Shown: positions 36,500 to 43,567 of the stretch, in pieces
How the letters are laid out: every line of letters starts with the position of its first letter
Numbering within the stretch: position 1 is the first letter of the stretch
DNA from: Roseobacter sp.
Lineage (GTDB): Bacteria > Pseudomonadota > Alphaproteobacteria > Rhodobacterales > Rhodobacteraceae
Direction: 5' to 3'
Length of the DNA: 64,000 nucleotides
NCBI GenBank assembly: GCA_015665415.1
Contig: JADFAE010000015.1
Span: forward strand, 30,410-94,409
Translations under genes and position numbers: made by a program
The notes under the pieces: generated by a model
Databases searched by the model: none
Seen by the model: the letters and a program-made list of their open reading frames with translations, nothing else
What the model was told of the DNA's origin: nothing

Positions 36500-36913
36500 A
36501 TGCCCCACTATGCCTGCGCCCTCATCCTAGAAGACAACAAGCTGCTGTTGGGCCGTCGCGCGCCCTATAGGAAAGTCTATCCAAATTGTTGGGATGTGAT
36601 CGGCGGCAAAGTCGAAGCCGGGGAAGGGCTGGAACAGGCTTTGATCCGCGAGCTTGGCGAGGAGATAGGTATAACTCCTACCAATCCACAGTATTTCACG
36701 GAGATCAAAGATCGCGACCTCGACACGACAGCTCCGCCCAGCTACCACTATTTTATCGTCAGGAATTGGCAGGGCACTGCAAGCATCTGCAATCACGAAC
36801 ATACCGATCTAGAGTGGTTCCCCTTTGATGCCGCGGCCGGCCTGCCTGATCTCGCACTGGAAGCCTATCGCGATCTCTTTGCACGGCTTCCCTTTGATCT
36901 GTCCGCCGCCTAA
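36500..36913 (+). CDS. NUDIX hydrolase
   Basis: A 137-residue hydrolase of nucleoside diphosphates linked to another group. The full Nudix box is present, GGKVEAGEGLEQALIRELGE continuing into EIGI (residues about 35-58), with the REUxEE core. The substrate is not specified by sequence; the size and N-terminus resemble (d)NTP pyrophosphohydrolases. It lies 10 bp before an ArsR gene on the same strand. Confidence 0.88.
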   Translation: MPHYACALILEDNKLLLGRRAPYRKVYPNCWDVIGGKVEAGEGLEQALIRELGEEIGITPTNPQYFTEIKDRDLDTTAPPSYHYFIVRNWQGTASICNHEHTDLEWFPFDAAAGLPDLALEAYRDLFARLPFDLSAA

Positions 36914-36923
36914 TGTGCGCTGT

Positions 36924-37262
36924 ATGTCCAGCGAACTTGATACCGTCTTTGCCGCCCTGGCCGATCCGACCCGCCGGTCGATCCTCACCATGTTGTTGGA
37001 AGACGACATGGCGGTCACCGATGTGGCAGAGCCTTTTGAGATGTCCTTGGCGGCGATATCCAAACATCTGACCATCCTCAGCCGCGCCGGCCTTATTGCG
37101 CAGGAAAAGCGCGGTCGGGTGAAATGGTGCAAACTGCAGCCCGATGCGATGCGGGCGGCCTCGGTCTGGATGCAGGGGTTTGGCCAGTTCGAGCCGGTGA
37201 ACCTGGACGCCTTTGAACGTTTTTTGGAAACCGAGCTCGCCGAGGGCCCAAGCGGCTCCTGA
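36924..37262 (+). CDS. ArsR family transcriptional regulator
   Basis: A 112-residue winged-helix regulator. ALADPTRRSILTMLLEDDMAV is the ArsR opening, and MSLAAISKHLTILSRAGLIA is the recognition helix. No ELCVC metal-binding motif is present, so it probably answers a non-metal signal, like other metal-free ArsR proteins. The ATG at 36924 is used; the 33-codon extension upstream lies inside the NUDIX gene. Confidence 0.82.
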   Translation: MSSELDTVFAALADPTRRSILTMLLEDDMAVTDVAEPFEMSLAAISKHLTILSRAGLIAQEKRGRVKWCKLQPDAMRAASVWMQGFGQFEPVNLDAFERFLETELAEGPSGS

Positions 37263-37271
37263 GAAACGCCG

Positions 37272-37682
37272 CTAGCGCACCACAAATACCGAGGCTTTGG
37301 AATGCAGCGCCAGATGCCCTGCGTGGGAGGTAAAGATATGGTCCAGCAGCCGCGGCGCATGACTTCCGACCACCACCAGATCCGCGTCGATATCTTGGGC
37401 TGTGACGGCCAGTATCTTGTCCACCTCTGCAGCGATATCTGTTGAGTAAACCGCAATGCCATCGACTTCGCGACCAAGGCCCTCGCCGATATCACGGGCC
37501 AGATCCGCGAGCATTTTGGTTGCCTCCTGCCCCTCGGGGGCGTCGCTTGCCACCTCGCCGTAGACATTGACTAAGGTCAGTTGGGCCGCTTCCTGCCGTG
37601 CCAGGTTGATGGCAAGCTGCAACGCCTTGGGTACGGGATCCGACAATCGCAGATCAACCGGGATCATGATGTGCTTGAACAT
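37272..37682 (-). CDS. Universal stress protein family
   Basis: A 136-residue UspA-fold protein. FKHIMIPVDLRLSDP at the N-terminus and ADLVVVGSHAPRLLDHIFTS near the end define the family. The ATP-binding pattern is weakened: the second Gly and the GS pair are replaced (TS in place of GS), so it may belong to the non-ATP-binding class. GAGGAGGA lies 7 bases before the ATG at 37682. Confidence 0.82.
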   Translation of the reverse strand: MFKHIMIPVDLRLSDPVPKALQLAINLARQEAAQLTLVNVYGEVASDAPEGQEATKMLADLARDIGEGLGREVDGIAVYSTDIAAEVDKILAVTAQDIDADLVVVGSHAPRLLDHIFTSHAGHLALHSKASVFVVR

Positions 37683-37774
37683 GGTGAAATCCTCCTCTTG
37701 CGGGCGCGTTTCCCCGATCAGAGCATAGAAGATCACATCAAAAGCACCTTGACCTTGGTCATGGCGCGCCGCGT

Positions 37775-38671
37775 CTAGACCTGCGCCGCCTTTGGCTTGG
37801 CAGCATCCTCCAGCAGCAGCCACAGTGCCACGATGGTCAGAGCGATGCCGACCAGGATCAAGCCACCAGGGGCGGGATTGCCCAGCGCCAATTGCCAGAC
37901 GATCACCCAGCTCGGCGTCAGATAGGTATAGGCCATCACCTTGGCGGAGGGCAGATGCAGGGTGGCAAACTGCAACAGCACGAAGGTTGCGGCACTGGCA
38001 AAGATGGCCACATAGAACAGCCCAATCCAGACCAGTACCGGCAGGTTCAGCCAATCGGTGGCGCGCAGATCGCCCCAGCCCACCACGCAAAGCACCAGGG
38101 CCCCGGCCACCAGGGTGCCAAAAGTAAAGGCGATGGCCGGTTCTCCCCGGTTCAGCTTGCGCACCACGGGCGTGTAGATCGCATGGGCGACGCAGCCGAC
38201 AAAATAGATCATCTCACCCTGACCGATATCAAAAGCCCGCAAGGCCGCGAGATCGGCGCGAAAGATCACCCAAAGTGCGCCCGCAGCCCCAATCGCCAGG
38301 GCCAGGGCCATACGGGGCGTTGTCACCTGCCGCAGCAACAGCCAGCCAAAGATCCCGCTCAGCACCGGGGTCAGGGTAAAGACCGCCGAGGCACTGACCG
38401 CCTCAGCCGTCTGCAGCCCATAGAACATCAACACAAAATAGCTGGCGAACAGCGCCCCCATCAGCAGATAGCGCCAGGGCGCGGTGAAATAGCTGCGCCG
38501 CATCTTGCCGCCCAGACCCGCCACCGCTCCGATCACCACGGCCGCAATCAGAAACCGCACCGCATTCAGCGCCATGGGAGCGATGTCATTGGCGATCAAC
38601 ACTCCCAGCGAGAACGATCCAGCCACCAGAACCGAGAACAGCAGCATGGCGCCATGGGCGCGCAAAGCCAT
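37775..38671 (-). CDS. EamA (DMT) family transporter
   Basis: A 298-residue drug/metabolite transporter with ten hydrophobic segments in two EamA repeats. The N-terminal repeat contains LNAVRFLIAAVVIGAV and the second one YLTPSWVIVWQLALGNPAP. The substrate is unknown. The chosen ATG at 38671 follows GAGGTGG by about 11 bases; the LysR gene upstream ends at 38688, so no long N-terminal extension is likely. Confidence 0.85.
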   Translation of the reverse strand: MALRAHGAMLLFSVLVAGSFSLGVLIANDIAPMALNAVRFLIAAVVIGAVAGLGGKMRRSYFTAPWRYLLMGALFASYFVLMFYGLQTAEAVSASAVFTLTPVLSGIFGWLLLRQVTTPRMALALAIGAAGALWVIFRADLAALRAFDIGQGEMIYFVGCVAHAIYTPVVRKLNRGEPAIAFTFGTLVAGALVLCVVGWGDLRATDWLNLPVLVWIGLFYVAIFASAATFVLLQFATLHLPSAKVMAYTYLTPSWVIVWQLALGNPAPGGLILVGIALTIVALWLLLEDAAKPKAAQV

Positions 38672-38687
38672 AGTCACGTTGGCCACC

Positions 38688-39566
38688 TCATGATTGCCAA
38701 GCCTTGGCATGTTCCTTGAGGAAGGTCAGAAAGCTTTGCACCTTGTTGGTGCGATGTAGATCCACATGGGTGACCAGCCAGATGTTGCCCTCCCATTCCT
38801 TTTGTGGCTCCATCATCATGACCAGATCGGGACGCCGTGAGGCCTCCCACATTGACATGAACCCGATCCCGGCCCCGGCCATCACCGCTTCATACATCGC
38901 CACGCCATCCGAGCACCGGAAGATGATTGTGTCTTCTGTTGTGTGCTCGCGCAGCCATTTGTTGAACGGCGCACGGCTGCTGCCATTGTCCGCCCCAACA
39001 AACTGGTGGTTCTTCAGATCTTCCTTGCCTTTCAGCCGACCATTTTTGTCGACATAGGACTTCGCCGCAAACAGACCGACCCGCTGTTTCAGGAAGGGTT
39101 GCACAACATTGTCCGGCTGGTCCGGCGCATTGCCCGCGCGCAGTGCCACATGGGCCTCACCGTATTCCAGCCGGAACAGGCGCTCGCCGGTGAGATAGCG
39201 AATGACCAGCCCCGGATGCAGGTGCTGGAACTCTGTCAGAACCGGCACCAAAAGGTGAGACATAGACGACAGCGAGGTCACCACCAACTCACCTGAGACC
39301 TCATCGCCCTGCCCCTTGAGACGCCCCACCAACTGGCTGAACTGATCATCCGTGGCCTGCGCCACCCGCAGCAGATCCTGCCCTGATTCCGTTGGCGTAT
39401 AGCCGCGCGCGTGACGTTGAAACAGCTTTACACCCAATCGCGCCTCGATGGCGTCGATATGGCGGATCACCGTGGCATGGTGCACGCCCAGAACCTCAGC
39501 CGCGCCGCTGACTGTCCCCATGCGGGCCACCTGATAGGCTGTCCGGACTTCATCCCAATTTTCCAT
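38688..39566 (-). CDS. LysR family regulator adjacent to azoR
   Basis: A 292-residue LysR protein. The HTH is MGTVSGAAEVLGVHHATVIR followed by HIDAIEARLGVKLFQRHARG. The effector domain contains GELVVTSLSSMSHLLVPV. It diverges from the azoreductase gene with a 150-base spacer and is a likely controller of it, a common arrangement for azoR. The DMT transporter begins 16 bp downstream on the same strand. Confidence 0.88.
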   Translation of the reverse strand: MENWDEVRTAYQVARMGTVSGAAEVLGVHHATVIRHIDAIEARLGVKLFQRHARGYTPTESGQDLLRVAQATDDQFSQLVGRLKGQGDEVSGELVVTSLSSMSHLLVPVLTEFQHLHPGLVIRYLTGERLFRLEYGEAHVALRAGNAPDQPDNVVQPFLKQRVGLFAAKSYVDKNGRLKGKEDLKNHQFVGADNGSSRAPFNKWLREHTTEDTIIFRCSDGVAMYEAVMAGAGIGFMSMWEASRRPDLVMMMEPQKEWEGNIWLVTHVDLHRTNKVQSFLTFLKEHAKAWQS

Positions 39567-39716
39567 CTCAGCACCCTCGCGTTAACTTTGCTGTCCGGGA
39601 TTGCCTGGCCAACAATCTGCAAAATCGCACAGAACATGTGTCGCAACGTCAATTGCGTTCATATTTGTAATAACCCATTTGTGAGCGAGACGAAACACCA
39701 AATGGGACCTCAGACC

Positions 39717-40298
39717 ATGACTTCTACCGTATTGCATATCGACTCCTCCGCCCGCGCCGAAAGCTCGGTCACACGCGGCCTCAGCGCCGAAGTCACCGCG
39801 CGCCTCAACGCCGACCGGGTCATCCGCCGCGATCTGGCCACGCCACTGCCGCTGCTGGACGAGGCCTGGGTTGGTGCCAATTTCACCCCTGCCGACCAGC
39901 GCACCGACGCGCAAAAGGCGCTGCTGGCCCAATCAGACGCGTTGATCGCCGAACTGAAAGAGGCTGATACCATCGTCATCGGCACCCCAATCTACAATTT
40001 CTCGGTGCCCTCCACGCTCAAGGCCTGGATTGACCTTGTCGCCCGCGTCGGCGTCACCTTCCAATACACCGAAACCGGCCCCATCGGGTTGCTGGAGGGC
40101 AAACGTGCCATCATCGCGGTGGCCTCGGGCGGCACCCAAGCCGGATCGGACATCGATTTTGCCACCACCTACCTGCGCCATGTGCTTGGATTCATCGGCA
40201 TCACCAATGTTGAACTGGTCGCCGCAGATCAGATGGCCATGGATGCGGAGGCCTCGATGGCCCGCGCCAAATCCGCCATTGCCGAACTGGCAGCCTAA
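39717..40298 (+). CDS. azoR: FMN-dependent NADH-azoreductase
   Basis: A flavodoxin-like 193-residue quinone and azo reductase. FMN-binding elements are HIDSSARAESSV near the N-terminus, IGTPIYNFSVPSTLKAWID around residue 85, and AVASGGTQAGS. It reduces quinones to hydroquinones and protects against oxidative and thiol stress. The ATG at 39717 matches the usual family start; an ATG five codons earlier is possible. Confidence 0.9.
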   Translation: MTSTVLHIDSSARAESSVTRGLSAEVTARLNADRVIRRDLATPLPLLDEAWVGANFTPADQRTDAQKALLAQSDALIAELKEADTIVIGTPIYNFSVPSTLKAWIDLVARVGVTFQYTETGPIGLLEGKRAIIAVASGGTQAGSDIDFATTYLRHVLGFIGITNVELVAADQMAMDAEASMARAKSAIAELAA

Positions 40299-40596
40299 CG
40301 GCCAGATCTGCAAGCGATACAGACACCGGCTCCTTTCGGGGCTGGTGTCAGACCACTGACAAGCCCCGTCATTTTGTGGCGGGGGTTTCCTTTGACTGGA
40401 TGACGTGGCTCGACGGCCTCTTGCATCAAGCCAGCACAAACGCAGTGGATCAAGCACTGATAGAATGAATGCAAAGGGCCGACACGCCGGATGCGTGCCC
40501 CCGCGCTGATCTGTGCCCATGCCGACCCCATGCCAATTTTGAAGCGAAACCAGGATCTAATAGTTTCATTTTTCAATCGATCCTGGCGAGGTTGAC
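40299..40596. other. Non-coding gap after azoR with two hairpins
   Basis: No gene is seen. GACACCGGCTCC (40322-40333) pairs with GGGGCTGGTGTC (40338-40349), 12 pairs with two wobbles, just past the azoR stop. A second hairpin, CCCCG (40364-40368) with CGGGG (40380-40384), is followed by a short T run and is the better terminator. The remaining 200 bases turn AT-rich toward the ArsR gene. Confidence 0.6.
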
Positions 40597-40622
40597 TTTA
40601 ATTAAACCAATAAACTAGTTTA
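40597..40622. promoter_or_regulatory. Paired palindromes upstream of the ArsR gene
   Basis: TTTAATTAAA (40597-40606) and TAAACTAGTTTA (40611-40622) are perfect palindromes lying 5 bases before the ArsR start. The TTGACT (40592-40597) that could act as a -35 overlaps the first. This is a likely autoregulatory operator for the ArsR protein. Confidence 0.55.
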
Positions 40623-40626
40623 ACGA

Positions 40627-40935
40627 ATGATCGATTCAAACACCATAGCAGCCGCGTTCTCGGCGCTTGCCCATCCATCCCGTGTCGACATCTTTAAATG
40701 TTTGTTGGCCCATTACCCAAAGGGGCTCAATGCCGGCCATTTGTCTGCTGAAGTGCAGCTTGCCCCCTCCACCTTGTCGCATCACCTGCGCGAGATGGAG
40801 AAGGGACGCCTCGTCCAGCGTTGCGTGGCTGGCCAAAGCACAATCACTTCGCTTGACCTGAGCAACCTCACAGAAATCACGTCCACCTTAATGCAGCTTT
40901 GCTGCTCAGCAGAGCAGGCGCCAGAAAGGGAATGA
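40627..40935 (+). CDS. ArsR family regulator with CC near the C-terminus
   Basis: A 102-residue ArsR-fold regulator: ALAHPSRVDIFKCLLAHYPK, then VQLAPSTLSHHLREMEKGRL as the recognition helix. There is no ELCVC metal motif; a Cys pair (LMQLCCSAEQ) lies at the C-terminus and could sense a metal or electrophile. Codon use and base composition are AT-richer than the neighbours. It is 4 bp from the sterol desaturase gene and almost certainly shares its transcript. Confidence 0.8.
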   Translation: MIDSNTIAAAFSALAHPSRVDIFKCLLAHYPKGLNAGHLSAEVQLAPSTLSHHLREMEKGRLVQRCVAGQSTITSLDLSNLTEITSTLMQLCCSAEQAPERE

Positions 40936-40939
40936 CCCG

Positions 40940-41803
40940 ATGATCTCAAAAACTATCTCACAACTCTTCCTGCTCTACCTCACCACTTTGATGGGGGCGA
41001 TCTATTACTTCACGCTGGGCAACAGCATGCAAGAGGCCTATCTGACCATTGCATCCTTGGTCGTGATTGGCCTGTCGCTCGCGATGGAAAGACTGTTTCC
41101 CTTGCACAGAGAGTGGAACGTCAGCAAGGGAGATGCAGCCGGAGATATTGGTAGCTTTGTTGTTGTCTTTGGTCTCATCGACAGCGCATTAAAATGGCTG
41201 TCCCCCTTTATTATTCTAGCGCTTCTACCTGACATTGGGATGGCATCAAGCTGGCCTCTGTGGGCCCAGATTGCAATCGCCATGCTCATGATCGAATTCG
41301 CAGCCTGGGTCAGCCACTGGGCGCATCACAAGTTCAAACCGCTGTGGGCGCTGCACGCCATGCATCATAGTACCGAACGTTTGTACACGATGAACAATTT
41401 TCGGTTTCATCCGCTCAATCACATCCTCAACTATTTGATCATGTTCCTGCCTCTCCTTGCCCTTGGCATCTCTGCAGAAGCAATTTTGGGCTACACCGCG
41501 TTGACGCTTCCTGTGTTGCTACTCCAACATTCAAATGTTGGGTTTAACTTCGGCTTTCTGAGTTGGCTTCTCAACACCAACACCTTGCATCGCTGGCACC
41601 ATTCATCGGCCTACAAAGAGGGCATGCACAACTTTGGCCGCGCCCTCGTTGTTTGGGATCACCTATTTGGAACCTATCATAATCCAGCGGATCACGAAGA
41701 ACCCAAATCGATAGGTTTGGCGTCAGCAGGCCTGCCCTATCCCCGGTCAAACAGCACGCTAAAGCAAATATTATGGCCATTTTCCAAAGAATGCTGCCAG
41801 TGA
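40940..41803 (+). CDS. Sterol desaturase/fatty acid hydroxylase family membrane protein
   Basis: A 287-residue membrane di-iron oxygenase. The three His boxes are WVSHWAHHKF (His126, 129, 130), ALHAMHHST (His139, 142, 143) and NTLHRWHHS (His217, 220, 221); a further His-rich block MNNFRFHPLNH lies between them. Four or more membrane segments surround them. These enzymes hydroxylate or desaturate lipids; the substrate is unknown. The gene sits behind an ArsR regulator in a locally AT-rich stretch, which suggests recent transfer. Confidence 0.85.
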   Translation: MISKTISQLFLLYLTTLMGAIYYFTLGNSMQEAYLTIASLVVIGLSLAMERLFPLHREWNVSKGDAAGDIGSFVVVFGLIDSALKWLSPFIILALLPDIGMASSWPLWAQIAIAMLMIEFAAWVSHWAHHKFKPLWALHAMHHSTERLYTMNNFRFHPLNHILNYLIMFLPLLALGISAEAILGYTALTLPVLLLQHSNVGFNFGFLSWLLNTNTLHRWHHSSAYKEGMHNFGRALVVWDHLFGTYHNPADHEEPKSIGLASAGLPYPRSNSTLKQILWPFSKECCQ

Positions 41804-42154
41804 AAACAGCCGCCCGCATGTGCTCATGGCAGCGCCCGAGACGTTTTTGATCTACATACTGGTTGATCTAAATACTGGCTCAACATGCGCGCAGCTCCGC
41901 TTAGGGGGTCCAACCCCAATCGGGTCCCGCTGATGAGATCTGGACTTCGCGAAATCACTCATTCGCTGTGCCCTTATGGAAATGGATCGAACTGATTTTC
42001 GGGAAGTCAAAAATGACGTCGGGGCCGCACACATGCGCAGAGCAAACCCGTGTCAGCCATCAAACCCCGCGCCCTTTGGGAGCGGGGTTTTCTATTGGCT
42101 CCCTCTCCGGACCCTGCCAAGCTGCGATTTCGGGCAAAACAGGGACTGGGCAAA
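41804..42154. other. Gap with 16-base tandem repeat
   Basis: No gene is supported. TTGATCTACATACTGG (41847-41862) is immediately repeated as TTGATCTAAATACTGG (41863-41878), one mismatch in 16. The rest has no open frame that looks coding. A terminator hairpin at 42062-42090 lies without a gene directly before it. Confidence 0.5.
42062..42090 (+). terminator. Orphan terminator-like hairpin
   Basis: AAACCCCGC (42062-42070) pairs perfectly with GCGGGGTTT (42082-42090) around an 11-base loop, with T-rich sequence following. The nearest upstream plus-strand gene ends about 260 bases earlier, so either that message has a long 3' end or an unannotated RNA ends here. Confidence 0.6.
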
Positions 42155-42901
42155 ATGAAGAAAATCGGCATTCTAGGCGGCGTCGGCTGGGCCTCAACCT
42201 TGGACTATTATCGCGGCATCTGCGCGGGCAGTTGGACCATACAGACCGTAGCAGGCGCCACATCTCATGACGGCCCGCTGCCCTCCCCGCGCATCACCAT
42301 TGAATCCGTCAATCAGGCCCAGACCCGTGCGCTGCGGGGCCAACCCGGCGACGAGGCCAGCTGGGCCGATTTCGACGCGGTCTTTCGCGAAGCCATGCTG
42401 GTGCTGCAGGGGGCAGGTTGCGATTTTGCGCTGATCGCCAGCAACACGCCCCACGCCCGTCTGCACGCCATTCGCCTCGGGGTGGAGATGCCGATCCTCT
42501 CGATCTTTGACGCCACCGCCGAGGCCACGGCACAGACCCAGGCGCGCTCGGCCCTGGTGATCGGCACCCGCGTCACCATGCAGGCGCGCAACTACGCCGA
42601 TGTGTTGGCACAGCACGGGGTCGCCGCCAATGCCCGCCTGCCCGATACCGAAATTGACGAAGCCCAGGCAATGATCGACGAGGATTTCCACGGCGGTGCC
42701 TCTGCCTCGGCGCGCGCGCGCCTGCTGCGGTTTTGCCACAAGCACGCTGCCCACGGCAGTGCCGTCATTCTGGCCTGTACCGAATTGCCGCTGGCCTTTC
42801 CGGAGCATATCGATGACGTCTCTTTCGAGATCGACGGGGTCCTGTTCATCAATCCCTCAGCCGCCCATGTCGCCGCCGCCCTAGCGCATGCAATGCGCTG
42901 A
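42155..42901 (+). CDS. Aspartate/glutamate racemase family protein
   Basis: A 248-residue racemase-fold protein of the YgeA-like branch. MKKIGILGGVGWASTLDYYR is the family N-terminus. The first active-site motif reads IASNTPHARLHA, with Ser before NTPH instead of the usual Cys; the second reads ILACTELPLAF with the Cys intact. An atypical pair with a Thr in the first position is known for the E. coli L-Asp/Glu racemase YgeA, so a one-Cys site does not exclude activity. Confidence 0.78.
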   Translation: MKKIGILGGVGWASTLDYYRGICAGSWTIQTVAGATSHDGPLPSPRITIESVNQAQTRALRGQPGDEASWADFDAVFREAMLVLQGAGCDFALIASNTPHARLHAIRLGVEMPILSIFDATAEATAQTQARSALVIGTRVTMQARNYADVLAQHGVAANARLPDTEIDEAQAMIDEDFHGGASASARARLLRFCHKHAAHGSAVILACTELPLAFPEHIDDVSFEIDGVLFINPSAAHVAAALAHAMR

Positions 42902-42921
42902 CGCGATGCCCTATCTACGGA

Positions 42922-43449
42922 TCAGATCCAATGGATCTCGCAGCCCAAACGCTCCATAAAGGCCAGAAAATCTGCACGCGGCATCACCACGGTACGGTCA
43001 TTGACTAGGGGATGCATATTGATCGCATCCACCTCTTGCACGGCGGCATCCATATAGAAGGTCACGCCCTGAGCCGCCCCTGTGATCATCGCCAGCGGAC
43101 TGACCGCGCCGGGCAGAATACCGAGGGTCTGCATCAGCCGATCCGCAGAGCCAAAGCTCAATCCCGCCGCGCCGATCTCCTTGCCCAATGCCTTGAGGTC
43201 GATGTCGCGGTCCTGTTCCAGCGAGAACAGATAGTTGCGCTTTTTGCGATCCCGCAGATAAAGGTTCTTGATCTTCAGGCTGGTGACGCCGGGTTGCTCC
43301 ATCTCTGCCTCGACCAGTTTGGCATCGGCCACAGTGCGCAGGGGCGCATGCTGGTGCAGCTGATAGGCCAGCCCCCAGTCATCAAGCTGTGCCAAAAGCG
43401 CATCCGAGCTGAGCGGCAGGCTGTCATTCGAAGCGGGGCTGGTATCCAT
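42922..43449 (-). CDS. proX: Prolyl-tRNA deacylase (ProX, YbaK/EbsC fold)
   Basis: A free-standing editing domain that clears mischarged Ala-tRNA(Pro). KIKNLYLRDRKKRNYLFSLE contains the conserved Lys-rich motif, followed by LMQTLGILPGAVSPLAM, and HPLVNDRTVVMPRADFLAF at the end. The length of 175 residues matches the family. GGAGA lies before the ATG at 43449. It follows the EF-G-like gene on the same strand, extending the translation theme of this region. Confidence 0.88.
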   Translation of the reverse strand: MDTSPASNDSLPLSSDALLAQLDDWGLAYQLHQHAPLRTVADAKLVEAEMEQPGVTSLKIKNLYLRDRKKRNYLFSLEQDRDIDLKALGKEIGAAGLSFGSADRLMQTLGILPGAVSPLAMITGAAQGVTFYMDAAVQEVDAINMHPLVNDRTVVMPRADFLAFMERLGCEIHWI

Positions 43450-43567
43450 CTGAGATCTCCGGGCGGTCACGTTACAATGCCGCTAGATCACGCAGAAACC
43501 ACCCAAGGCGCAAGGGGCGATCCGCCCCCAGAGCATAGCCTTGCGTCACCTTTTCAGCCCCTCTCCT

